Below the pieces are notes generated by a model. That model worked only from the letters and a program-made list of their open reading frames with translations, did no database searches and had not been told where the DNA came from. 64,000 nt of DNA from Lasioglossum baleicum (lineage: Eukaryota; Arthropoda; Insecta; Hymenoptera; Halictidae): NCBI RefSeq assembly GCF_051020765.1, contig NC_134940.1, forward strand, positions 15,327,712 to 15,391,711. Reading direction: 5' to 3'. How positions within the stretch are numbered: the stretch's first letter is position 1; every line of letters starts with the position of its first letter. Below are positions 12,201 to 23,600 of the stretch, piece after piece. Both the position numbers and the translations under genes were made by a program.

Positions 12201-12732
12201 CTCTTCCAATACTGGGTTAGTGACGACCAGTGTCGCCAGATCGAGGAAATCAAGGGGAACACAGTTTACCCCCTCTCTGATAACCAGATTAATACGTGAC
12301 CAATCTGCGGTCTTAGTGGGGGATGTTGAAAGGCGGAGTGGGAAAATCGATCAGGTTTGGTAGATTCTGGCGACACTGGTGACGACGCAGACACAACGCG
12401 TCTGGCATGGGGATGCTCGCTACGGAAAAATGGGGGAGTAAACTCGTAGAAGGGGAAGGTTAGAGTGGAGACAAGTCTTAATCTGGCGACACTGCACTGA
12501 ACACGTAATTTAGTTTGTAATATATTAATTAATCTCAATTTGTTTGTTACAAGATGCGAATGCCTTGTGGAACAATTTGCTAGAACCATACGATAATAAG
12601 ACTCATGGATGGAAGCCGTTGTTTAAAAAGTTCTTGTGCCCTACACCAGACAGACCATTCCTAATGACACGAGGGAATTCAAGGAGAAGTAACGACCCCA
12701 AACACGGTGCCTTTTTTGGACATAGAAATTAA
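6264..12732 (+). CDS. Secreted phospholipase B1-like GDSL lipase (gene A)
   Basis: Seven exons join in phase: 6264-6393, 7317-7415, 9501-9712, 9982-10158, 10904-11202, 11591-11769 and 12554-12732, giving 424 aa. All introns start GT and end AG. Residues 1 to about 17 (MRGLRFLLILHLCTLLGA) form a signal peptide, which fixes the ATG at 6264. The SGNH/GDSL blocks are all present: LRPGDIDVIGGIGDSLTAGN with nucleophile Ser104, the glycines of GGQGTW, GSND at 213-216, and Asp354/His357 in DCFH. The order and spacing match one repeat of the phospholipase B1 (PLB1) family, which cleaves acyl chains from phospholipids, lysophospholipids and other esters. No membrane anchor is seen at the C-terminus, so it should be secreted. 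One exon here (exon 5) corresponds to two in gene B. The assignment to the family is firm; the substrate is not known from sequence. Confidence 0.9.
6500..6625. repeat. Dispersed repeat fragment in intron 1 of gene A
   Basis: Resembles about 3790-3850 upstream, with shared words around ACTTCAATTT and CTGTAAGG followed by GAATTAG. It runs into a GACCTTGACCTTGACAT stretch. Class unknown. Confidence 0.35.
6902..6928. repeat. (AGT)n microsatellite
   Basis: About eight perfect AGT/TAG triplets in intron 1 of gene A, next to a run of CCCCCACCACC. Confidence 0.9.
7416..9500. other. Intron 2 of gene A, no further gene seen
   Basis: About 2.1 kb between exons 2 and 3. Apart from a core of the short repeat near 8897 (see 2571-2648), I see no coding exon or recognisable element. 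Open stretches here are short and lack family motifs. Confidence 0.5.
10227..10464. mobile_element. 238-bp MITE with CAGGxCxGG ends (intron 4 of gene A)
   Basis: It begins CAGGACTGGTCAACTTGTAG and ends GAAGTTTCCCGGGCCTG, so the ends are imperfect inverted repeats of a hAT-like type. A second copy in the opposite orientation lies at 13030-13266. No clear target duplication or coding capacity is seen. Confidence 0.7.
11833..12077. mobile_element. piggyBac-like MITE with TTAA flanks (intron 6 of gene A)
   Basis: TTAA at 11833-11836 is followed by CCCTTTGCA, and the right end reads TGCTAAGGG followed by TTAA at 12074-12077. About 240 bp, without an ORF. The TTAA/CCCTT terminus type is shared with the element at 76-301, but the interior differs. 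Confidence 0.6.
12147..12502. mobile_element. Nested pair of MITEs with CAGTGTCGCCAGAT ends
   Basis: Ends of the type CAGTRTCGCCAGAT occur at about 12147 and 12228 in one orientation. The inverse ATTCTGGCGACACTG/AATCTGGCGACACTG occurs at about 12364-12378 and 12481-12496. The two ends in and two ends out suggest one element inserted inside another of the same family, all in intron 6 of gene A. Confidence 0.55.
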
Positions 12733-13029
12733 AAGTTCACTGTGCTGCGATTAGTAATTAGATACATAATTAAATTTGACCACAAGAAACGGGTTTTCAG
12801 CTCATCATTCATCGCACATTCCGTCGTCTCATCGTCAACTAGCATTCTTCGAATAGCTTATGGCCACAGACAAATTCAGATATTTTGTGCAGAGCGAAAT
12901 ATTCGAACAAGGTTTAATTATTATCATCTTCAATGTTTTCGTTGTATCCTCGGACACCTGTTAAATTTTATGTCGAAAAACTCGGTGAGCGTATTTGCTT
13001 ACCTCGTCTGAGTCTCCTTTATTTTAAAG

Positions 13030-13266
13030 CAGGACCGGCCAACATCTTTCCCGCTGGCGCTTCATCAATCCCACTACCAGCGTACCGGTTCCCCCACTAT
13101 TTCATATTGCTCCTGCCGTGCTTTGCTTCGCGTGACTGCAAGGGGATACGGTCTCCTACCTAGTCTCTCCACCTCCTGCTGCACTCTACAAGAGTTTGAT
13201 GGGGAGGACCCAGTAGTAGGGGGAGTCGTAGTCTGCGGCTCGCAAGCTACGAGTTGCCCAGGCCTG
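13030..13266. mobile_element. 237-bp MITE, inverted copy of 10227-10464
   Basis: Begins CAGGACCGGCCAACATC and ends CTCGTAG...CCCAGGCCTG. Its reverse complement aligns along its whole length with 10227-10464 with scattered differences. It lies just 3' of gene A. Confidence 0.7.
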
Positions 13267-13336
13267 GTGTTCATGCTAATTGCATCAGTTTATCGAACAT
13301 CTCTGAATATAAAATTGAATATGCATAAAAAGTATT

Positions 13337-13416
13337 TTGGGTTGGCAAATAAGTTCGTTCGGTTTTTGTGATTTATTCCACTCTAAAAAACCGAACGAAC
13401 TTATTAGCCAATCCAA
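13337..13416. mobile_element. 80-bp mariner-type MITE (TTGGGTTGGCAAATAAGTTC ends)
   Basis: Left end TTGGGTTGGCAAATAAGTTC, right end GAACTTATTAGCCAATCCAA: a near-palindrome with about 30-bp arms. A copy of the same family lies at 25353-25434. A longer element with the same outermost ends is at 18761-18997. Confidence 0.75.
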
Positions 13417-13419
13417 TAC

Positions 13420-14634
13420 ATCCAAACCACTGATGTCTGCTTTAACTGACTGCTTTAAATAACCTTTCAGCGGCGGCGCGGCGCTCGGGCACTATTCTAC
13501 TTACGCGGTTTTTCGGCTTACGCGAAAAGCGCTGGAATGAATTAACCGCGTAAGAGTCAAGGACTTACTGTACTTGAATAAGAAACAGATGTCTTACCCA
13601 TTTTGAATATTAAAATTCCTGGCGTTAATGCAACGCACACGCGTGACTATTAGCACCATTAAAAGAACAATACTTTGACTCGGCCACTCTTACTCACGTA
13701 CAATGTCATTGTTACCATAAGAATACGAAAGAGCGCCGGTATTCCGTTCAGAAAAGAAGAGTAGAGGGGCCATCAGTGGACAAGCGTAAGTCTATCCTCA
13801 GCTGTCTCCATTCATGTTCAGTGCCATACGCTGTGTATAGCGGGTGATTATCGATGATAGGCGAACCAAGTGCATTCATGTGATATCTATTAGTTTCCTA
13901 GTGTATAATAAGCAAACAAGTGGCAAAAAATGTGTGTTTACCCGTCCAATGACGAAAGTGAATATCAATTGTAATTTGCATGTTTAACATTCTTGCAGTA
14001 TCAGCTGCGCTAGTTAAACTGCAAAGATAAAATTGAAAAAGTAGAAAATTGTGTTGGGAATGAAAATAATAACAATAGATTATAATGATACAGATAATAA
14101 TTAACAAATCATAAAACACTCTGAGTCAAGAATGATGTAAAAAATTTAAAATATTTAAAAATTTTAGGTACACAACGTAGGTATATAAAACAATTTGATA
14201 ATCAGGTTACACGGCTAAGATAATAAATAAAACAATTAAAAAATGAACATTGTCTCACGAATATGTAGTGTAAAATCATGCTTCAAAATTAATTTTGTAT
14301 TTTCGACACAACGATGTTTTCCAAAATAAAATTTGCCCACGAACGATTATTGTACGATTCGAATAATTATTTATATGGGAATATGTATACGAGCGAAAAA
14401 GTTCAGTGATGTATTGAGTTCAAAGGAACACTCGCGTAAACGGCTCGAACTTTTCGAATGCAACGACACTGATACGAAAGAAAAGGAGAAAGTTTTCCTC
14501 GTTGTGAAATATATCCTGAAGAACAATAAATCCTTAAAGGGGCATGGAAGAAAAGACTGCTTAACATCCGAAGGAAAAGTTTGACCGGGGCGAGAACTTT
14601 TCTTTCCAAAGAAAAGTCAACAAACTCTACGAGG
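13420..14634. other. Spacer and 5' region of gene B, no gene seen
   Basis: Contains a short GC-richer stretch (about 13460-13570) with partial inverted words (ACTTACGCGG / CCGCGTAAG) that may be an old element. The rest should hold the promoter of gene B, but no TATA box or initiator could be fixed with confidence. Confidence 0.4.
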
Positions 14635-17600
14635 ATGAAGACGATATACTTCTTTACGATATTAGTGTTTTCATCGACGGTTACGAGTTCCTTTACTGAT
14701 TTTTTACGGAACGTGTTTCACTTGGCAAAGGTGAGTATTTTTCACAAAAATATTCGTGTTGACTGCAAAGTTTTTATTTCCTACACTTACACGTATATCA
14801 AACATTGTTTCTTTAATACCTGAGCTCCAAATTATTTGCATCGAGGCTTTTATGCATTTCAGTAAAATACATACATTTAAAATGAATTTAAAAAATGAAT
14901 TTAAAATAAAAGCCCTACACCGTCCGCGTCTCATAAGATGGTACTCGAAAGAAATGCGAAAGGAGTTCGCAAAGAATCCGTCTGATTCAAACCTGTGCTG
15001 GGAAGAGAACCTTACTACTTCGGGAGAACTGTAAACTTATAACTTTTCAATAAAAGCTGTCAAATAAATAACACTAAGTAAGCCTACCTCTAGTTTTATT
15101 TTGCAATTATTGAAATTATAAAGATACTGTCATAAGAAATAATTTAACAAATACCTTTATTAGCACAATCGCGGAGAGTCTAAATAACTTAAATCTTGTC
15201 ATTTTTATAAGGCAACACTCGCGTGCCTGTTACTTTTATAGCTCGGTACGTTTATTGTTAATATTAATCTATTGATAGCAGAAAAACCGTTTATACCATT
15301 CCTCAAATTATTATTATATGCAGATTATTATATTGCAAAATCTTTTGCTAACAATAGTAATTTAATGAAGCAGAATTGTATAACATACTTTCTAATGGAA
15401 AGGAAAAGTTGAGAACTGTCATATCATATACAATAGTTCACTATAAAATACGTCCGGTCTTCTACTCGGTCAGCAATCTGCTTTTGATTTGGTATGAATT
15501 TTGCACCAAAAGGTACCCGAAATTTTCCCTACCCCTAGTTTTCACGCTGCCTTTTGTTGGCAAAGCACGATTGAAAACATTTCGTCATAATCTGCTCGAG
15601 CAGATTTTGCCGGCCGGGTAAACATATATACAGGGTGACAAGAAATAACGGAATTAATCATTTCTTATTATAATTCTGTCAAATTGACGAATTTTGCAAA
15701 ACCAACTAATAACAACTATAACATGGACCTTTAGTATTCATATATTTAAGAAGTTTCGAAATGGCCACCCTTTGCGCCGATAGAGAGGCTCAAACGTGTC
15801 TTGAAATTTTCGGCAATGGGCCGCAGCTCTTCTGGCGTCATTCGGTCCCACTCCTGGTACAGAGATTTTTTCAATGACTCCAAATTTTTATGGGGCCGAG
15901 CACAGGCCCTGGCCTCCAAAATCAACCACACGCTGCAGTCCATCGGGTTGAGATTCGGTGAGTACGGCGGCCATTCCACAGATGTGATGAAACCTGGAAA
16001 ATGGGCTTTGCACCACTCCTGAGTCGTTTTCGCCCCGTGGACCGGCGCGGAATCCTGCTGTAACGTCCATTCCGGATCGCCGAGGTGCTGTTGGGCCCAC
16101 AGAAGTACGACGGCTTCGAGAATGTCCCGTCGATACGCTTCTTGGTTGATTTTGACCCCTTGATCCGCGAAAACCATAGCAAATCCCATTTTCCAGGTTT
16201 CATCACATCTGCGGAATGGCCGCCGTACTCACCGGATTTCAACTCTATGAACTCCAACGTTTGGTCGATTTTGGAGGCCAGGGCCTGTGCTCAGCCCCAT
16301 AAAAGTTTCGAGTCGCTGAAAAAATCTCTGCGCCTGATGTGGGACCGAATGACGCCAGAAGAGCTGCGGCCCATAGCCGAAAATTTCAAAACACGTTTGA
16401 GCCTCTGAATCGGCTCACAGGGTGGCCACTTCGAAACTTCTTAAATATATGAATACTAAAGGTCCATGTTATAGTTGTTATTATTTGGTTTTTCAAAATT
16501 CGTCGATTTGACAGAATTATAATAAGAAATGTTTAACTCCGTTATTTCTTGTCACCCTGTGGCAGCAGAAAATGCTTGATTTTTTATCGACATTCCTATT
16601 TTCTTTCTAACAAGAATATATCAAATTGTTATGGTGTGCGTGCCCTTCCCTTTCGGACAACTCGCGAGCGATAGCACCCTCCGAGGAGCAGAACATACTA
16701 GGCGACAGTTGGGCAAAAAAATCCTTCAATTGAAAAATCCGAATCAAAATTTGTCGACCGTTCCGTACAGCTTCTCTGACGCAACCATTTTATTTAAATA
16801 AAAATTTTTGCCCAACTCTGGACGCAACTAACGTGCTGCTCGAAACAGTGGTGAGATTAAAAATAATAACGTATCTACATACAATAAAACAAAAAGACTG
16901 AATTAAAAAGGAAGAAGTGTGTTGTATTCTTGTAATAATGTATATTATGATGACGAGGTAGTGAAGTTTTGGGGTAGTTATATTGGCGGGAAAGTACAGT
17001 AGGACCGCGATTAACCGGATTCCGATTATAAACAAATATGATTATGTTGTGAAGGAAAATAAATTTTCAAAAATCAAAAATATACTTTGGAATATAATGT
17101 ACATTTTAATTATTTCCTCGGATCTCGATTATCCATCGGGCCTTAATTTATCCGGGCTGTTTGTCTCCCGATCAACCCGATTAATCGAGGTCCTGCCCAA
17201 GGTCCTGTACCGATATTTTACGGCGTGTTCATGGTTCCCCGTTTTATCGAGAATATTACTTTACCGAGGCTAAAATGCGCGAGAAATCTTGCACAATATT
17301 TCACCAGTGGTTCGAAAGCCAAACACGTGTGAAGACACGAACAAGAACGCGAGCGCGGACGCGACAGAAAGACTCGAAGTCAGCGAATCGACCCTCTTAT
17401 CACAACAAACTAAACGAAGAAACGCTCTTCGCTTGTTGGTGTCGGACAGCGCGAAAAAATGGCAAGCGAATAATACCGCAGTGCTCTTGATGTCCGAACA
17501 AACATTAATAAAACAGTGTTCATGAATTAAACATAAATAGAATTAATTGAACTAAAATAAAATAAAATTAACGTTAATGAAAACATGTTTCAATATTAAC

Positions 17601-20600
17601 AGAAAGTAGTTTCATTACAAACACTTCAATTATGATTGTTACCGTCTCGAGGACGATGTGGTCATGAATATTTGGATACAAGTGAAAGTGACACTGACAA
17701 ATTGAACACATCATCATCGGCTAATTTGGTAACCCGGCTGACGAGTAGGAAAGTTGTCCGTAGAGATCGCTCGAAAAAAAATGGTTTAGCATGCGGCGAC
17801 TGAAACTATGCGAAGAACTGAACGTGATTCGGAAGCTAATTTCAATGCCGTTAATCGGGTGGTTTGCAATTCCCCTATTTTAACATTGTCCATTCACAAA
17901 AATCTGTGCCCCTTCGATGATTATTTATCGCCGACATCGTATAATTTTTCATAATGAAAGTGTTCTTAATCGAGAGTGATGATTTATTAAAAAGATGGGT
18001 TTCACATTAGGCTACTTTACCCCATAGAAGATTCAATAAGAATGCATACATATAATGGATCCAAGAAATATGTATTCTTGTAAAGAATATAAAGTTTCCA
18101 CATAAAAAATAGTTAATGACCTTGATACGTCCTCTACGCGTCAACCTGAAAAAAACTGTTAACGTCAGAATGCTCTCGATATCATTCAACCCTACGTGTG
18201 AACCATTTTCCGCTACGAATAATAATAGTCGTGTAAGTCGAAGTGGTAATATGGGGTAACCCACCCTGTATAAATGAGAAAAAGAGTACAAAATCGAGCA
18301 TTTGTTTGACCAGCAGCAATTTTATTAAGTACCAGCAAAATATTTGTATAAATACTTCCCATTTTGTCCGTGTCGTACCGTTTAGATTGACCTAACTGAC
18401 ACCGAGACGAAACCTAACGGGTTAACGCAACCTTACTGTCGCTGTTACATCAAACCGGAAGGACGGCTAAACTAGACGATCGAAAAGAAAAGTGCTTTGC
18501 ATGCCGGACAATTGGAGAAAGGCCAGAACTTTTCTTTTCGTTTAACTGCCGAGTAGGAAGATTCTGTCTTACTTTGGCTAAACATGAGTTCCACACAAAA
18601 TTAAAATAACTTGTTTTCGTGCACAAATGATTACCTAACCGACCTTAACCGATTTCAACCGCTTCGTAAATGAATACAATATTTTAACCGAATGCTGTAG
18701 AAATGACATTTCATGTATTCCCACTGTCTCGAAATTTTGAATAATATTTAAAAACTAATATTGGGTTGGCAAGAAAGCAATTTCGGTATTTTAAGGTGAA
18801 GTAAAACCAAATTTTTGTTTTTTTATTCAAGCGATGAACTTTAATCAATAAAATATTTTCTTATTCATTTGTTTTGGCAAAAGATCATCGAACAAAATGG
18901 AAAATATCTTATTTATGAAAGTTCATTGCTTGAATAAAAAAAAAAATTAGGCTCTATTTCACCTTAAAATACCGAAATTACTTTCTTGCCAACCCAATAT
19001 ATCTAGAGTGATGAGAAAAACACAGAGAAAAGGCAAGTATGTATCACACACATCGCTACAAATTTTCACATACAGCTGGAATACTGAAATCTACCAGAAA
19101 AATTTGCAACTCGTAATGGTTGGGCTCTGATAATAATTTCAACGTATGTCGGAATTTGGCGTAGTCGCAGAAATAAATTATTCATTTATTTATACGAGAC
19201 GGTATTTAAGTCAAGTCATGATAGAATACAAATGAAAGAAAGCAGAAGCAGTTACGTGCTTTGTATGCCAAATTCGTATTCTTTATTGATCAGTAGAGGT
19301 TGTGACAAAACATAGCGGTGTACCGGACGCGGAATCCCGATGCCGGAAGCATGCATGCTTTGAAAGTTTCATGATTTTCGCGGAATACTTTAAGCAAAAC
19401 AATAGTCGGATTAAAGTCTTTTCCTTTTACTTTTTGCAACAATCATAAACCTGAAACAACAACAAGCACATTTTGTCACGATTTTACATATCGATAACAA
19501 ATCCAAAGGTCTTCCGAATGTTTCCATGCTTAAAAATCAATAAACAATACAAATAATCATTCTTTCGCAACGCTGATCTACACACAATAAATAATAAACA
19601 CCTCGAAACAAACGCGAGTAGTGCATTATTTGTCGTGACGCTAATTCATCAAATTCGATATAGAAAACTCCCGTTGCACTTTAATTTCTTTATACACGCA
19701 ATTCTAAGAGGGAAGCAATGGCTGCGAGTAATCAGGGGCAGTCACACCGGCTGTGAGTAATCAGGGGCAGCCACACCGGCTGCGAGTATTCAGGGGCAGT
19801 CACACTGGCTGCGAGTAATCAGGGGCAGCCACACGGGCTGCGATTGCTCAGGTGCAGTAGTCGTATCAAAGTGCAGTGCGGCAATTCATTAATCGCAATT
19901 CTAAAAGGCGGGGTAATCTACTCACGTCCTCTCCCACTTGAATACAGCACGACTCGTTGCGTCTCGATCTCGGTTATCGATATCGTCTTTGAATCGATGG
20001 ATTCTTTTCCCTCGGGCACTGTGACAGAATGGACAAATTCGTTAATTTCAATCGACCAATTGTCAAAGGCTACATCCGAATTAATAGGAAATAAAAAATT
20101 CAAGTTGAATATAAAATAGATAAATTATAATTCAAACTAAAATTAAATAAGCTAGATTTCTAATGTACGATCAAACACAAACAACAAATTCGATTAAATT
20201 CAATCGATCAACCGTCAAAAATAAATCATTCAAGTTCAATGTAAAATCAAAATTATTAAACTAGATTTCTTGCACGATAAAGCATAAATAAATAGCATAT
20301 TTGATTGTATAAATTAAATTATATATAACCCGATCTCGGCGCTTATCTCCGAATTGCATTATTTCAGGATGACACGGACAAAAAGGGGATTGTTTATCCA
20401 CATGTGTACAGTGGAATAAGGAGTCAACCTGAAATTCCAGAGCATATTCCTTTCCCCTGCAATGTTACATATGGAAGGTAGGTTTACAATAAGTTTTTCA
20501 AATGTCTACTATAAGTAACTTTTATGCATGATTATTGACACGAATTGATTATACATGAGTTATGATACTCGATTCTCACTAATATTCTCATCTAGTTCAC

Positions 20601-23600
20601 CAGTTGGTAGAATCGGTAGAATCGGTATTTCACAGAGGTGGGCATTATTTATTATATATAAAAAATTAGTCAAATAAGTTTTGGATAAAATATACCTTAT
20701 CTCTTGTTTGTTATTCGAGATCGGATGTAGCGCAAAACTTTGCAGCTGTAATACCTCTCGAATAAAAGTTACGAATAAACTATAGGTGACGAATGAACTT
20801 CCTATGAGAATATCTCACAGATAAATTATGTTGAATATATTCTTCTCAGCAAAATAAGTACGAATAAAAACTAACTTTCGGTTATCTTTCCTTAAAAATT
20901 TTAAATAAAAAATTGCCCATCTCTGTTATTTTAGATCATGCGACACGAAACAGCAGTCTGTGATATCAGCACCGACGAGATACTGTTCTCGTCGGTGATA
21001 TCAGTTCCACAATATTAGTTCCGACCGATAAGGTAGGATGTGACACAGAAATTTCAAGGGGGCTGTAGAAGATCTAGATTCTAGATCTAGAGCCCCGCGG
21101 ACATGAGACAAAAAAATACATTAGGTCAGAGGTAATTGGTTCACTCCTATACCTCGTCTGTGATGCAATATCTATACTGTCCATATATAAACAATATAAA
21201 CAATGTAATCTAGTAGAACATGACAATTGTTATTTGAACTTCTCCAGCTGTTATATTTCCTTTCGATCTCAAAAATATAAAGATTAATTTTTATATCAGT
21301 GTTCCACATGTAAGCAAAATAAACATCAACCGAGGTTTGAAATGCTATTATAAAAAGGCCATGTAAATAAAATGTATGTGAAAGTAATTGATAAAGTTGA
21401 CATTATTTAATTTTATCTTCAGGTCTCGTTCTGCCCCTGAAAGCGTGCATCGTTTAAGACCAGGCGACATAGATATTGTAGGTGGTTTAGGCGACTCATT
21501 GGTTGCCGGAAGTGGTGCTTTAGAAGAGTTCGCAATTGGAACATTTATAGAAGCCCGCGGAGTCAGCTGGTGTGTAGGTGGGCAAGGTGATTGGAGGCGA
21601 TTCTTAACCGTTCCTAATTTATTAAAGGTATTACGTATATTAGACCTGTAATCAGCATGAAATTTCCTTATGCGGAATAATAATTCAACTTAATGTCTGT
21701 AATTTCTACACTTTACATCTAGACGTTTCTTCTTTGCTAGCTGTATCTATAGACCGATCTTTACATCACATATCATTTCTTATTGTGGAGAACGGGGCAA
21801 GACTGTAAATTCGACAGTTTCTTAAAATAAAGATGTAACTATTGCAATTCAGATATTCACGATATTAAAGAGTATTTAGGGCAATGCTGATACTCTGCAG
21901 AACACGATAAACATAACTGGACTTCAAAGAAAGCAATAATAATCGAAAGAGAACTTTCCTCCACCGAAAAAAAATGATTTTTGCAAGGGTAACAATAACA
22001 ACCTTGAATGTATTTTCTCTGACTACTTGTTTCCTGTATCGACAGAAGGATGGATCTTATTGTTAGTCGTTTAGAATATCAAGATTAGGTTCGAAATAAT
22101 TTATGAAATGAAAACTTCTTTGGGCGCACCGCGTACACAATTGCTGGTCAGTGAATGAGTCTGATCCGTCACGCTCCGAGGTGAAACGCAATTCGAGTAA
22201 ACTCGGGGGAGCCAAGTTTAGTCGAGCAAGTGAGAAACAGACATAATGTGTGCAATCACTATAGAAGTTTTCACTTCGGTCGTGCGGTCTTATGCGCACA
22301 GTATTGGTCTGTTTTTTCTTCCCCTTTCTCCATTACTACCCTTAGTCTTGTTTTACAACAACTGATCCACCTTTAAAACAAAACTTGCTTGGATATTCAT
22401 TTCTCGATTTGTTGAAATTATTATTATCAATTGTCATGATAGATGTTCAATCCCAACTTGTCTGGGTACTCGACGGGTACAGGTGAATTTATTTCGGCGA
22501 AGGCCAAATTGAATGTTGCTTTTCCTGTCGCGGCTACGGAAGACGCATTGCAGCAAGCTCGCATTCTTGTTCAAAGGATCAAAAGCGACCCGAAAGTTGA
22601 TTTTAAACGACACTGGAAGGTACTGTAAATTAAAAGTTCGGTTAATTATCTCCTACGATTAAAATTGATTAAAAAAGTGTTAGTTACTTCAATAGATAGA
22701 AATTGTAATAGATCGCAATCAATTAATAAAATTTCTTGGAGAGAAGCATTTCAAATTTCGCCTAAAATAATAAAAATCGGTCATTTATGTTCGCGAAAAA
22801 ATGATCACAGCCGAATAAAATATTTTTCTATTTTGCAGCTTATCACTATCTTTTTCGGTGCAAATGACATATGTTCTGCGCAGTGCTATAGTCCTATGCA
22901 GTTTTCACCTGTCCGTTACGCTCTGCATTTACGAAGGGCATTGGATTTTTTGAAAATTGCTTTGCCTCGTACTCTAGTCAACCTTGTGCCAGTTATAGGT
23001 AATTAATTATAACGCACGGGAACACTTTTACGAACTAAATGTCAATATTTTGTTTAGTTACTACAGTAAAGTCTTGATCTAATTGTAAGCCGGACGTAGC
23101 TGTACGATCTTAGTAAGTGCGCAGACCCACAGATCAGGCTTAGATCAAGACTTTTTACCACATAGCATATATCTGTTTATAAAAAGTTATTGATCAGGTA
23201 ATAGATAAAATTTGTTTGACTGAGGTGTCAAGGGAAAAAGTTAATTTCCTGTAGAATATTGTGAAATCGTTCGAATCAAACCAACACGTATTAACGATAA
23301 AAGATTATTTAAAAACAAGTCTATCATCATTACGTGTAAGATTCCTAAAAAACTTATAAAACTGTTCCGCTGTAATGCGACAAGTTGCACGAAAACTTCT
23401 TCAGCTTTTTCTTATTAGATACGATAGACTGGTTTAGTATTACACGTGCGAGACAGATTAAACTTCATTGTGAATTCTCTAGAAGTGATGCGATGGCAAT
23501 TATAGCAATTGTCGGCTGTAAATCATTTTAAACTCTTGCATTTGCCCGGTCAGAATGTGACGCGTGACTTTACACAAAAATTCAAACCTAAATAACATCT

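Noticed and set aside
17275..17525. Two overlapping open frames rich in Arg/Thr
   Set aside because: They lie in intron 1 of gene B, have no recognisable domain, and composition alone explains the openness.
22839..22998. Gene B exon 5 read as the end of the gene
   Set aside because: The frame runs into a stop soon after the exon, but a GT donor and an in-phase exon at 23871 continue the protein.
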